The translations under genes were made by a program, and so were the position numbers. This document shows, one piece after another, positions 1-10,306 of a stretch of 64,000 nt of DNA. The notes under the pieces are model-generated. The model made no database searches, had not been told where the DNA came from, and was given only the letters and a program-made list of their open reading frames with translations. The DNA is from Fen-1359 sp963710355 (GTDB taxonomy: Bacteria; Planctomycetota; Phycisphaerae; Sedimentisphaerales; Anaerobacaceae): the NCBI GenBank assembly GCA_963710355.1, contig CAVPZU010000001.1, positions 248,001-312,000 on the forward strand. The letters run 5' to 3'. Position 1 is the first letter of the stretch, and each line of letters starts with the position of its first letter.

Positions 1-1
1 T

Positions 2-1144
2 GCCCTGATAATATTTTTCATCGGTTCCGGTTTCAGGACTGTTCAGCCGGATGAAGCGGCGATTGTATTGAGATTCGGAAAGATTCGCGGCACAGGCGAA
101 GAGAGGGTTCTGAAATCCCGCACATGGCCTTACTGGGTATTTCCGTATCCGATTGAACAAATGGTCAGCATTCCTGTTGAAAAAAAGATTGATTTGGATA
201 TAGATTCCTTCTGGTATTTTCAAACAGATGAGGAGAAGTTATCCGCGCAGAAAAAGAAAGTTCCTCCCGACCAGGCTTTGGACCCGCTGATTGACGGTTA
301 TTGTCTGACGAGAAGCGATATAAGGGCGTCTTCGCTGCAGGCGGGTTCGGGCGAGAGTGATTACAATATCATTCATTCTAAATGGAGATTGACTTACCAG
401 ATAGTTGACCCTGTAAGTTTCTATAAGAATGTTTATATCACAGACCCTTCGCCGGGGCAGGTCTATTTTGATGTGGTCAGGAAAGATGTGACAGGCCTGC
501 TGAAAGACGTTATCGACAGTTCCGTCGTTTCGACAATGGTTAATTTTACGATTGAGGAGGCCTTGTTTGAAAAATTCGGGACGGTTGCCGAAGAAGTAAA
601 AGCTCTTGCACATGCAGAGCTTGACCTGGTACAGAGCGGAATCAGAATTGTTTCGATTCAGCGGGTTGACAACACCTGGCCTTTGCAGGTGAACGAGGCG
701 TTTCTGGCTTCGATTAACGCAAGTCAGATTAAGCAGCAGCAGATAAGTGAAGCTACAACTTATGCCCAGAATACGATAAATGAAGCGGGCGGTCCCGTGG
801 CCGTTGAGCTGCTTGCCGGCCTGCATGACCCCAACACAAAACCCCAAACCGTCGAATCGTTATGGTTGCAGGTTGCGGGCAGGTCTCAGCAAAGAATTGC
901 CGATGCGCGGGCTTATCGCAAAAAGATAGTCGAGGGTGCCCGGGCGGACGCAGAATACCTCAAACAGATACTTCCGGAATATAAGAAGAGGCCTACGCTG
1001 GTGCTAAGTGAGATTTATAGAAATGCGATGTCGAAGATTCTGGATAATGCTAATGAAAAATTCTTTGTTGAGCCTGTCCAGACCGACAAAGGCAGCGTGA
1101 TTATGATAAAGTCTAATAGCGACCCAACCTTAAAACCGAAGTAA
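2..1144 (+). CDS. HflK-type SPFH/band-7 membrane protein, 5' truncated by window edge
   Basis: The reading frame is open from base 2, so the gene begins before the window. The first visible residues (ALIIFFIGSGF) are the end of a membrane anchor. They run directly into RTVQPDEAAIVLRFGKI, the usual entry into a prohibitin-homology (SPFH) domain of the HflK/HflC type. A TTG at 68 could be mistaken for the start but lies inside this motif. The rest is SPFH domain followed by a helical C-terminal half rich in Ala, Glu and Lys (about residues 240-330), as in HflK. HflK and HflC form a membrane cage around FtsH and modulate it; that is family knowledge. Only 19 bp separate it from the downstream P-type ATPase, which suggests cotranscription. 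HflK versus HflC versus another SPFH protein is not settled. Confidence 0.8.
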   Translation, partial: ALIIFFIGSGFRTVQPDEAAIVLRFGKIRGTGEERVLKSRTWPYWVFPYPIEQMVSIPVEKKIDLDIDSFWYFQTDEEKLSAQKKKVPPDQALDPLIDGYCLTRSDIRASSLQAGSGESDYNIIHSKWRLTYQIVDPVSFYKNVYITDPSPGQVYFDVVRKDVTGLLKDVIDSSVVSTMVNFTIEEALFEKFGTVAEEVKALAHAELDLVQSGIRIVSIQRVDNTWPLQVNEAFLASINASQIKQQQISEATTYAQNTINEAGGPVAVELLAGLHDPNTKPQTVESLWLQVAGRSQQRIADARAYRKKIVEGARADAEYLKQILPEYKKRPTLVLSEIYRNAMSKILDNANEKFFVEPVQTDKGSVIMIKSNSDPTLKPK

Positions 1145-1163
1145 AAGGGCACAGAAAAACCAA

Positions 1164-3119
1164 ATGGCACATGAACATTTGCATTTTAAGGATGACATTG
1201 CTATCGAGCATACGCGGGGCAGCCAATTTCGCATAAGCCTGGCGCTTTTGGGGACGTTGGCGGGCGGAATGCTCCTTATTAGTTCAGCCGTTTCAAATTA
1301 TATATACGGCGTCGGCTCTTTTAATACGACGATGCTGGCAATGACCGCCGCCATTCTGCTCGGCGCACCAATTGTCTGGCATGCGATGCAGAGCATCATA
1401 AAACAGCAGGCCCACATGGATGAGCTTGTGGCATTGGCGATAGTTGCCGCCTTTGTGACAGCGGGTCAGGGGGCAGACGAGGCCGCCTCGAAAAGTTATG
1501 TGACGGCTGGTCTTATTGCCTTCTTTATGCTGATGAGTGAACTTATCGAAAGCAGGACGGCCCTCGGCGCACGTGCTTCAATTGAGTCGCTGATAAAACT
1601 TACGCCGACAAAGGCCAATCTTGTTTGCAAAGATTCGAGCGAAGAAGAGGTTCAGGTAAGCAGTCTGAAGACCGGCGACATTGTTAGGGTCAGGCCCGGC
1701 GATAACATACCGGCTGACGGTGAAATTATAAACGGTTTAAGCTCTGTCAACGAAGCGACTATAACCGGTGAATCCCTGCCGGTTGACAAAATACCGGGGA
1801 TGCAGGTCTTTGCGGGCACCACCAATCATACAGGCGTTCTCGATATAAAGGTGACCAAGGTCGGCACGACACCACGCTCGGCAAGGTTCAATCTTTGATT
1901 ATGCAGGCCGAGCAGACGAAAATCCCCATTATGCGAATCATAGACCGCTATGTAAAATGGTACACGCCGACGGTTTTAATGATAGCCGCTATTGTCTGGT
2001 TCTTTACAAAGGACTCCGGCAGGGCAATTGCAATTCTGGTTATTTCCTGCCCGTGTGCATTAATTCTGGCGACGCCGACGGCGATGGTTGCTGCCATATC
2101 GGCATCTGCCCGGCTGGGTATCCTCGTAAAGAATGTTGCAGACCTTGAGATTGCCGGCAGAATTACCTCTATGGTTTTCGATAAAACGGGCACGCTTACG
2201 ACCGGAAGGCTCTATGTGACAAAGCTAACGCCCGCCAGGGGTGTTGAACCTGCCGAGCTTTTGAAGATTGCCGCTGCGGCGGAGCGTATGAGCAGGCATC
2301 CTGCTGCTAGGGCGCTGCAGGAGGTGGCTAAACAGGCAAATCTGGTCCTTCCGGAGACTGAAAATTTCAGGGAAACGCCTGGCAAGGGCGTCACCGCAAT
2401 TGTCGATTCGAAAAAGATTATTGTGGGGCGTGAGAGTTTTTTGAAGGAAAGCAAAATCAATACGAGCGGCGTCAGCAGTCCTTCGCTTGACGAGGAGCAG
2501 GGCTTCAGCACAATTTATGTTGCCGAGGGTTCGGAATGCATCGGCTGGATTGGTCTGCAGGACAAGACCAGGCCGCAGGCACATCAGGCGGTAAAGGAAT
2601 TATTTGACCTCGGTATAAAGAAGGTGACAATGCTTACCGGCGACAGAGAAGAGGTTGCCAACCGTGTCGCCGGCGAATTAGGATGTACCGATTTTAAGGC
2701 CAATTGTCTGCCGCAGGACAAGCTTCAGATTGTCGAGCAGACTGCGTAAGGACGGCCATACGGTTCTTGTTGTCGGCGATGGAATCAACGATGCGCCGGC
2801 CCTGGCTGCCGGCGACCTCGGCATTGCAATGGGTGCAGCGGGGAGCGATGTTGCAATAAATTCCGCTTCGATTGCACTTATGAGCGACGACTTGAGGAGA
2901 CTTCCTTTTCTGGTTAAATTGTCGAGAAAGACCAGAAACGTTATAAACCAGAACCTCGGGTTTGGCGTGCTGTTTATAATTCTCGGTATGTCTGCAGCCG
3001 CTGCCAAGTGGCTGCCGGCAACTTATGCGGCTTTTCTGCATTTTGCCGGCTCGATAATCGTTGTTTTCAATAGCGCTCGTTTAGTGCGTTTCGGCGAAGA
3101 GCTTGGCAGCGAGGCCTGA
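1164..3119 (+). CDS. P1B-type heavy-metal (Zn/Cd/Pb-like) translocating ATPase, broken by two frameshifts
   Basis: Three overlapping reading-frame pieces (1164-1898, 1895-2749, 2730-3119) join into one ATPase of about 650 residues. Visible in order are a His-containing N-terminus (MAHEHLHFKDD) with no HMA domain, membrane helices, the actuator loop TGES, the metal-site CPC motif (SCPCALILATP), the phosphorylation motif DKTGTLT, the nucleotide-domain HP motif (SRHPAAR), the hinge GDGINDAPALA and a final helix containing NSARL. CPC plus the NSARL helix favours Zn/Cd/Pb export over copper, but this is inference. Break 1 is a missing base near 1865 (expected VG-x-DTTLGKVQSL). Break 2 is an extra A at 2741 (expected VEQLRKDGHTV). 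The two shifts compensate each other and all catalytic motifs are intact, so the gene is probably functional and the breaks are probably consensus errors. Confidence 0.88.
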
Positions 3120-3154
3120 CCCATAGAGACAATCCTTCAACGGTATGATTTCGG

Positions 3155-4416
3155 ATGCCAATTATGGAATATGTAATTGAGACATTTTCACTGACCAAGG
3201 TTTTTTCCGACTGGTGGGGCCGCAGCAAGGTCTGTGCTGTAGATAATTTGAATCTTAAGATTCTTAATAATGAAGTTTTTGGTCTGCTCGGTCCGAACGG
3301 TTCAGGAAAGACTACGACGATAAAGCTGCTTTTGGGCCTTTTGCATCCTACAAAAGGAAGGTCTTTGATTTTCGGCGGCGACAGCCGCGACCCGAAAATA
3401 AATGCCAGAATCGGATTTCTGCCCGAGGAGTCGTATTTATACAGATACCTCAATGCACGTGAGACGCTCGATTTTTACGGCAGGTTGTTTGACATTCCTT
3501 CGGAGGTTCGCCGGATGCGAATCGAATCCCTTCTGGATATGGTGGGCCTCAAGGCGGTTGCGAATCGAGCGGTCGGAACTTATTCGAAGGGAATGGCCCG
3601 CAGAATCGGTCTGGCGGCAGCGCTTATAAATGACCCCGATCTGCTTATTCTCGATGAGCCGACAACAGGCCTTGACCCTATAGGGACGAGACAGATTAAA
3701 GACCTGATTCTGGCAATGGCCAAACGCGGCAAAACGATTTTGCTTTGCAGTCACCTGCTGGCAGATGTCGAAGACGTCTGCGACAGGATTGCCATCCTCT
3801 ATGGCGGCAGGATTCAAATTGAGGGAAAGGTAAAAGAGCTGCTTGTGCGGTCTGATAAAAGGCAGATAACAACAGGCCTTGTAAGTGATGCGACAATTGG
3901 AAAGATAAAGCAGCTTCTCGATGCCGCAAAGACCGAGTATTCTGTTGACAGCCCGCTCGATAAGCTCGAGACATTTTTTATCAGGACAGTTTCAGCGGCT
4001 CAGTCCGCCTGCGGCGGAACAATTTCCGGAGCAGTCAGCACTACAAAGCTCGGTGATTTTCTCGTCGGCCGGCCCGGTGCAGATTATAAAGCCGATGTCA
4101 TTGGGCAGCTTGTTTCTGAAAAAGTCGCAAAAGAGCCTGCGCAGAAGGCGCTTCAGCCGAATCTGCGGCAGATCGGCAACCTGTTAAGGAGCCGATTGAT
4201 GAACATCTGCTCGGCGACCTTGTAAAACCTCACCGGCCGGTAAAGCCTGTCCCTGTTGTCAAAGAGAACAAAGCCGACAAGCAGGCAAAGAACGTGGATT
4301 CGACAGGCTCACCACAAGTTGAGCAAATCAGCAAAAGCATTTTAGACGAGCTGACCGGCAGTTCGGATGCACCGGACAGCAGTGAGCACAAAGCCGATAA
4401 GCAGCAGGGAGAATAG
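3155..4416 (+). CDS. ABC transporter ATP-binding protein with long C-terminal tail, one frameshift
   Basis: The nucleotide-binding domain occupies about residues 6-235: Walker A GPNGSGKTT, NatA-type signature YSKGM, Walker B LLILDEPTTGLDP and switch histidine LLCSH. The C-terminal extension is Lys/Pro/Ser-rich. The frame as given stops at 4225. A single missing base near 4158-4162 restores an open frame (PxSAADRQPVKEPIDEHLLG and onward) to the TAG at 4414-4416, four bases before the permease start. The tail contains two dispersed repeats: the palindrome at 4004-4018 (coding SACGG) and the block at 4298-4320 (coding DSTGSPQV). The substrate is unknown. The pairing with a permease carrying a large extracytoplasmic loop resembles NatAB/gliding-type exporters. 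An alternative start is the ATG at 3164. Confidence 0.87.
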
Positions 4417-4420
4417 AAGT

Positions 4421-5807
4421 ATGCGAGGCATAGTGGCAGTTGCGGTAAATACCATCAGGCAGGCCCTGCGATTAAAAATAGCCGTCGTTTTCATCATTTT
4501 GCTTGCGGTTTTGCTGCCTGTGATGGGTTTAACTGCAACCGGCGATGGAACGGTAAAGGGCAGGTTGCAGACCTTTATAAGCTACGGCCTTTCGCTGGCA
4601 GGTCTGCTTTTGTGCCTTCTGACGATAATTGTTTCGGTCCATTCGGTGACAAGCGACATTTCCGGCCGGCAAATTTATACCGTTGTGACAAAACCGATTC
4701 GCCGTTTTCAGATTCTTACCGGCAAATTGCTCGGGGTGATTGTGCTTGACTTGGTTTTGCTGATTCTTTTTACGACAGTTATATATATTATTACAGTAAT
4801 GACTCCTAAATTTGTTCGGCGCTTCGGATGAGGAGGTTGCACTGCTTAAGGATGAATTTTTCACGGCACGTGCGGGCTTAAAACCCGAGCCTGTTGATGT
4901 CAGCAAGGATGTTCAGCAGACATTTCAATCGCTTGTTCAGAAAGGCCAGATTACGCAGGAACAGCTTGCCAATGAGGACAGCCGCCGACAAGTTATCGAA
5001 GAGCTTACCAGGAGCAAGGAGTTGGCCAGCCGTTCCGCTGCTGTCGGGCAGGAGCTTATTTGGCGTTTTTCTAATGTAAAGGTAAAATCGACCGAGTCTG
5101 GCGCTCTTTTGTTTATACGGTTTAAATATGAGGTTTCCGTCCAGCCTCCTGATATGATGGTTAACAGTGTTTGGGAGGTTGGCGACGACCGTGATATAAG
5201 GCTGGGACAGCCGCCCAAAACAAAGATAGAGCAGGTTCCTCGAAGAGATAAAATCAAGGCATTTCATGAGATTAAGGTTGGCGCCAATGTGGTGGCAAGC
5301 GATGGTTATCTGGCTGTTGGTTTTATAAACCCGCCTCAGCTAAATGATACGGTTGTGATTTTTCCGCCTGACGGCCTTGAGGTGCTTTACAAAGCCGATA
5401 GTTTCTCCGCAAATTTTGCAAGGTCGGTTTTGTTGATTTTTCTGCGTCTGATTTTTCTTTCCTGTCTCGGTGTTTTCGCCGCCAGTTTTCTCTCGATGCC
5501 GACCGCTCTGTTATTTTGTCTTATAGTCTTTGCGACAGCATCTGTCAGTAATTTTGTTTTTGAGTCCTTCGATACGCTCAGCAAACAAACAAACCTGATT
5601 TACAGCATAACAATCAAACCTTTGCTTAACATTTTGCCCCGATTTGATGAAATGAACCCTGCAAAGTATCTTGTCCCATCGAGATTATTGAGCTGGTCAA
5701 TTCTTGGCTGGACGGGACTGGTCGTGATATGTGTAAAATCGCTTTTGCTGTTTTTGCTTGGTGTCCTGTTTTTCAGCCGGCGTGAAATTGCTAAAATTAT
5801 TGTATAG
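4421..5807 (+). CDS. ABC-2-type transporter permease, one frameshift
   Basis: Starts at ATG 4421, five bases after the ATPase stop and behind GGGAG. Two or three hydrophobic segments lie in the first 130 residues (VVFIILLAVLLPVMG; LSLAGLLLCLLTIIVSV; LLGVIVLDLVLLILF). An extracytoplasmic soluble domain of about 230 residues follows, then more membrane helices at the C-terminus. The frame shifts near 4808-4813, in an AAATTT run with one base too many, after which FGASDEEVALLKDEF continues the protein to 5807. Upstream-only (to 4831) and downstream-only (4812-5807) pieces are therefore halves of one protein of about 460 residues. It is the membrane partner of the preceding ATPase. The substrate cannot be read from sequence. 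Confidence 0.82.
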
Positions 5808-5837
5808 TTACTGCAGCTTAAATCTATCCAAATACAA

Positions 5838-7625
5838 ATGCGATGGCGAGAAATTATAATTTGTTTCGTTTCTCTTTTGCTTGCGGTTGCGCTGTTTTTT
5901 TTGGCCGGTTCGCAGCTTGACACTATCAATGCGGAACGAAGCCGGCTGAGACTGACGATGGAAAGGCCTCAGGATATACCGCCGTCCATTGCCTTTGCAA
6001 CGGCGGCGACCGGCGCTTTCAGGGGTCTGGTTGTTGACGCCCTGTGGCTGCGAGCCGAAAGGCTCAAGCAGGAAGGGCAGTTCTTTGATGCAAAACAGCT
6101 TGCAGACTGGATTACTATTTTGCAGCCGCGGTTTGCGACTGTCTGGGATTTCCAGTCCTGGAATATGGCATACAATATATCCGCCACGATACCTGCCAGC
6201 AAGCCGGAAGAGAGATGGCGGTGGGTAAAGAACGGCATCGAGCTGCTTCGCGACAAGGCTATACCTCTGAATCCGAACGCAATTTTACTATATCAAAGGC
6301 TGGCTTTTATCTTCCAACACAAAATCGGAGGCGTCACCGACGATGCTCATTATTATTACAAGCTGCAGCTTGCCCTCGAAATGGAGCCGCTTTTGGGGCC
6401 TGCCGATAACGAGTATTTCAAGGCCCTTTCCAATGCGCCGGCTGATTGGCGACAGGTTGTAGAAGATGCAAATTTTAACGGGCTGATTTCGGCGTTGCGT
6501 TCTGCGGATAAGGCCTTTGCAACAAGTAATCCTGCCGATTTTGTCGGCAGTTATTTGACACTGAGGCAGATGCCGCAGAGATTCAGTCCGCGGGCGTTTG
6601 GGGTGATAGACGAATTAAGAGGCAGCAAAACGCTCGAGAGATTTGATACCTTTGCCTGCTCGTACCAGTTGCGAAATGTCTGGAAGCTTGAGCCCGAAAT
6701 AATGGAGCAGATGAATCAGCTTTACGGTCCTTTTGACCTGGGTGACCCGAACAGACGTCTGCCGCTCGATTGGCGCCATCCCGACACTCACGCCCTCTAT
6801 TGGGCGTATAAGGGATTAAAAATTGCCGGAAGAGACAAGTTTTCGCCCGACGAGGCAAACACCGACCGAATGATAAACAGCAGTCTGCAGGAGCTTTTCC
6901 GGCAGGGTAAAATTTATATTTATTCGGCGGCTTTGCCGCCTCAGGGAGCTGAAGACGCGAATTTGAAGGCTGAAATCCATGTTGTCAAGGCCATATATTT
7001 GAGACCTGATTTGAGAATGTTTAAGCCGTGTAATAAATCCACGATGGCTATAATGGAAAAGTATAAGACTTTGGGTGCAGGCTCCTATTTTTCGATGGAG
7101 ATTGGCCACAGGAACATGCTGAAAAATGCGGTTGTTTCTTTTTATCAGGCCGGCCATCGGCGGGAGGCGCTCGAAATTTATGAGCAGTTGAGAAAGTTAT
7201 ATCCCCTCCAGGAGTTTAACGTTTCTATTGATGTGTATGTAAGGGAACGTTTTCGTGAAGAACTTCTTAGTCTGGGGCTGAATGACGCCAGGGAATTTAT
7301 CCAGATGGTTCTGCAGGAGGCGTATTTTTATTATGCGATGCGGGACGACGACCAGGCAGCCGTTAATGAAAAGCTTGCAAGGGAGGCTTATGACCTGTAT
7401 CAGCAGCGTTATGGCAGCGACAGCGAGCAAAGGCTGGGGCTGCCTGAATTTAATAGATTGAAATATGTTGCGCTTATTGATTTTGTTAATGACTATCAAT
7501 ATCCGTATGTCTTGAAAGAAAATCTATACAGGCGCATTGAAATTGAAAAGCCCGACCTCTATCAGGAGCTGAGCAGACAGCGTCAGCAGATGATTAAGGA
7601 AGTGGAACAGTCGCAGCAAAAATGA
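5838..7625 (+). CDS. Membrane-anchored helical-repeat (TPR-like) protein, function unknown
   Basis: 595 residues. One N-terminal membrane helix (about residues 5-25) is followed by a conserved-looking DALWLRAERLKQEG / FFDAKQLADWITILQPRF segment with the spacing of TPR helices, then long amphipathic helical stretches and a Gln/Glu-rich end. It lies 30 bp after the ABC permease and overlaps the next gene by four bases (ATGA), so it is probably cotranscribed with both. I infer a periplasm-facing scaffold for the ABC exporter, but no catalytic motif is visible and I do not recognise a named family. Confidence 0.72.
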   Translation: MRWREIIICFVSLLLAVALFFLAGSQLDTINAERSRLRLTMERPQDIPPSIAFATAATGAFRGLVVDALWLRAERLKQEGQFFDAKQLADWITILQPRFATVWDFQSWNMAYNISATIPASKPEERWRWVKNGIELLRDKAIPLNPNAILLYQRLAFIFQHKIGGVTDDAHYYYKLQLALEMEPLLGPADNEYFKALSNAPADWRQVVEDANFNGLISALRSADKAFATSNPADFVGSYLTLRQMPQRFSPRAFGVIDELRGSKTLERFDTFACSYQLRNVWKLEPEIMEQMNQLYGPFDLGDPNRRLPLDWRHPDTHALYWAYKGLKIAGRDKFSPDEANTDRMINSSLQELFRQGKIYIYSAALPPQGAEDANLKAEIHVVKAIYLRPDLRMFKPCNKSTMAIMEKYKTLGAGSYFSMEIGHRNMLKNAVVSFYQAGHRREALEIYEQLRKLYPLQEFNVSIDVYVRERFREELLSLGLNDAREFIQMVLQEAYFYYAMRDDDQAAVNEKLAREAYDLYQQRYGSDSEQRLGLPEFNRLKYVALIDFVNDYQYPYVLKENLYRRIEIEKPDLYQELSRQRQQMIKEVEQSQQK

Positions 7626-9751
7626 AGAAGGCAGTGATGGAACAAAATTTTCTTGACAGGCTCACAGATTCTCAGAAAAAAGCTGTATTTCACAAAGAAG
7701 GTCCTCTTTTGGTGCTTGCAGGCCCCGGAAGCGGCAAAACGAGGGTAATTACATACCGCATAGCCGCCCTTGTGAACAGCCGGATACCGCCTTACAATAT
7801 CTGTGCAATAACGTTTACAAACAAAGCCGCCGGTGAAATGAAAAACCGCTGCAGCGACCTTCTGGGTTTTCAAAACAAGGCGCATATAAGCACATTTCAT
7901 TCGCTCTGTGTCCGGATTCTTCGACAATTTGGGCAGAAGATGGGTTTGGAACCGAATTTCAGCATCTTTGATGCCGCCGACCAGGCCAAATGTATGAAGC
8001 AGGCGGTCGCCGATTGTCAGTTAGATGCTGCAAATTTTTCGCCGGCACGGATGCTGGAGGCGGTGTCGGCATTAAAGAACAAGCTTATAGATGTAGATTC
8101 GTTTAAACAGCAGGCCGATGGTTTCTTTTTTTCTGCCCTGGCCAAAATTTATTCCCGTTATCAGCAGATTCTTGCGGATTCCAATGCGCTCGATTTTGAC
8201 GACCTGCTTGTAAAGGCCGCATTTCTGTTAAGAGATTTTCCTGATGTGCGGCGGGAACTGGGCAATCGTTTTGGTTATCTTTTAATTGACGAGTATCAGG
8301 ATACAAATCATGCTCAATATCAGATTGCAAGGCATATCGTATCGTCGCACAATAATATCTGTGCAACAGGCGACCCCGACCAGTCGATTTACCGCTGGCG
8401 AGGGGCGGATATCCGCAATATCCTTGCGTTTGAAAAAGACTGGCCGAACGCCGTCGTCGTAAAACTCGAGGAAAATTTCCGCAGCACTCCGAATATCCTC
8501 GAAGCAGCGGACAGGCTCATTTCCTATAATCGCCAGCGCAAACATAAAACTCTTATTCCCACAAAGCAGCACGGCAGGGAAATCATAATCGAGACTTGTG
8601 AAGATGAGCTCGAAGAGGCACAGAATGTTGCCGACCGAATAAAAGAGCTTGTCGAAAGAGGAGTGGCTTTGCGGGATATTGCCGTCTTTTATCGTATAAA
8701 TTCGATGAGCCGGCTTTTGGAAGAGGCCTTTATAAAGAACAAGATTCCATATCAGATTGTCCGCGGCGTGGAATTTTACAACAGAAAGGAAATTAAGGAT
8801 TTGCTTGCCTATATGAAGGTCCTGGTTAATCCGGCTGACGAAGTTGCACTGCTTCGCATAATAAATACTCCTGCCCGCGGCATCGGCAAAACCACCATTG
8901 ATAAGGTTCGCAGTTATGCGGCTGCCCATCATTTTTCGCTCTATGACGGCTTGAAAAATGCAGGGAAAATCGACTCGCTTTCAACCGCAACAAAGGCAAA
9001 AATCGCAGTCTTTATAAAAATGCTCGAGGACATAAAATTGGACTTATCGGGTCCTGTTGCGCCGATTGCCGAAAGGATATTAAAAGAATCGGGTTTGTCC
9101 GCTGATGTTAAGGAATCGGATGCACAGGAAAATATGGAAGAGCTTATAAATGCCGCTGCTTTTTATGATAAACAGACGGAGAACCCCTCTCTGCTTGATT
9201 ATCTGCAGCAGGTCTCGCTTTTCAGCGATGTTGATTCCTATAACAATGAAGCTGATTGCGTTGCCTTGATGACGCTTCACTGCGCCAAGGGGCTTGAATT
9301 TGATGTGGTTTTTATCATCGGCCTCGAAGAAGGCCTGCTCCCGCACGAGAAGAGCAGCGAAGACGATGAAGATATTGAGGAGGAGCGGCGGCTTTTGTTT
9401 GTCGGAATCACACGTACGAGGGCGGAACTGTTTCTCAGTTTCTCCAGATATCGAACCATCCGGGGCCAAATGCAGCATACCATTCCTTCGCCGTTTCTTT
9501 ACGAGCTCGGCCTTGAACAAAAAGGGCGCGAGCCGGAAGAAAAATATACAGATAGCGATTCAGATAATGGCGATGATAAATATTCATATCCTTCATTTGC
9601 TGACGGCCAGCTCGTCAGACACCAATCGTTCGGACTCGGCAGGGTAAAGGAATTTATTGATATGGGCGAGGACAGCATTGTCGTTGTTCGCTTCAACACA
9701 GGCCAAACCAAATCTTTGAAGGTCAGATACGCAAACCTGTCAATTCTTTAA
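7622..9751 (+). CDS. pcrA: ATP-dependent DNA helicase, UvrD/PcrA/Rep family
   Basis: 709 residues with the complete SF1A motif set: AGPGSGKTRV (I), TFTNKAAGEM (Ia), DEYQDTNHAQY (II), TGDPDQSIYRWRGAD (III), LEENFRSTPNIL (IV), LMTLHCAKGLEFDVV (V) and RRLLFVGITRTRAELF (VI). The C-terminal part (FADGQLVRHQSFGLGRVKEF) resembles the Tudor-like tail by which PcrA/UvrD contacts RNA polymerase. The family unwinds DNA 3'-5' in excision repair, fork processing and transcription-coupled repair. The start overlaps the previous stop as ATGA; an internal ATG at 7637 is an alternative. The assignment to PcrA/UvrD is strong; the choice of symbol within the family is less so. Confidence 0.92.
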   Translation: MKKAVMEQNFLDRLTDSQKKAVFHKEGPLLVLAGPGSGKTRVITYRIAALVNSRIPPYNICAITFTNKAAGEMKNRCSDLLGFQNKAHISTFHSLCVRILRQFGQKMGLEPNFSIFDAADQAKCMKQAVADCQLDAANFSPARMLEAVSALKNKLIDVDSFKQQADGFFFSALAKIYSRYQQILADSNALDFDDLLVKAAFLLRDFPDVRRELGNRFGYLLIDEYQDTNHAQYQIARHIVSSHNNICATGDPDQSIYRWRGADIRNILAFEKDWPNAVVVKLEENFRSTPNILEAADRLISYNRQRKHKTLIPTKQHGREIIIETCEDELEEAQNVADRIKELVERGVALRDIAVFYRINSMSRLLEEAFIKNKIPYQIVRGVEFYNRKEIKDLLAYMKVLVNPADEVALLRIINTPARGIGKTTIDKVRSYAAAHHFSLYDGLKNAGKIDSLSTATKAKIAVFIKMLEDIKLDLSGPVAPIAERILKESGLSADVKESDAQENMEELINAAAFYDKQTENPSLLDYLQQVSLFSDVDSYNNEADCVALMTLHCAKGLEFDVVFIIGLEEGLLPHEKSSEDDEDIEEERRLLFVGITRTRAELFLSFSRYRTIRGQMQHTIPSPFLYELGLEQKGREPEEKYTDSDSDNGDDKYSYPSFADGQLVRHQSFGLGRVKEFIDMGEDSIVVVRFNTGQTKSLKVRYANLSIL

Positions 9752-10306
9752 AAAATTTACCACAGAGGTCACAGAGAACACAGAGATATTTCTTTAACCA
9801 CGGATTTACACGGATTATTTCACCGCAGAGAGTGCCGAGGACGCGGAGAATTTTCAGGCACCTTTCGAAAACTAAAAACTAACCACTAAAAACTAACGAC
9901 TAATGTAGCCACAGAGTTCATAGAGAACACAGAGGGCACAGAGTATTTTTCAGATATTAAAATTTTTGTGTTCCCATGAATTTAGTCCGGTAAATCGAAT
10001 TTGCAACATCGTGATGTAAATATGCAAAACGTCATTCCTGCGTCAAAAACCGCGTTTTATGCTTTCAAGGTGCTTTTTTAGCCGCACTCTTGCCAAAAAC
10101 TTGCCGGGGCTGGCAGATTCCGTTGCAGTGTCATTGCGAGGAGCGCAGCGACGAAGCAATCTCTTCTTTCAAATCCGTAACTCAAAACTAAACACTTACG
10201 CCCCCACGCTTTGCTTCGCAAAGCGAAGCAGTAGGGTGTAACACTTAAAACTAAATCTCCGCATCCGCCTCGTTGCGGTTCGGGGGATGGATAGTATAAT
10301 GAAAGA
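9752..10306. repeat. Intergenic patchwork of short dispersed repeats
   Basis: No convincing gene. The stretch holds CACAGAG-type phrases (about 9760-9786, 9824-9850, 9908-9944), an ACCACGGATTTACACGG phrase (about 9797-9817) and AAAACTAACGACTAA-type phrases (about 9872-9903). It also holds a GTCATTGCGAGGAGCG / GACGAAGCAATC block (about 10130-10162) of a kind I recall seeing in many bacterial genomes, and an imperfect palindrome around TTTGCTTCGCAAAGCGAAG (about 10208-10228). The same phrases recur near 10.9, 12.6-12.8, 53.6-54.3 and 60.8 kb, on both strands. Confidence 0.75.

Noticed and set aside
1860..1900. Programmed ribosomal frameshift in the P1B ATPase, as known for copA
   Set aside because: No X-XXY-YYZ slippery heptamer or following structure at the break, and a second compensating break occurs 870 bp on; consensus error is simpler.
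8282..8932. 216-codon antisense frame within the helicase gene
   Set aside because: Fully inside a conserved UvrD gene; Cys/Ile-rich translation typical of antisense shadows.
10130..10162. GTCATTGCGAGGAGCG... block as a tRNA or small RNA gene
   Set aside because: It does not fold as a tRNA and has no terminator; I recall it as a repeat type spread through many bacterial genomes.
9752..10306. CRISPR array suggested by recurring short phrases
   Set aside because: Phrases differ in length and spacing, occur in both orientations and have no regular repeat-spacer pattern; no cas genes in the window.
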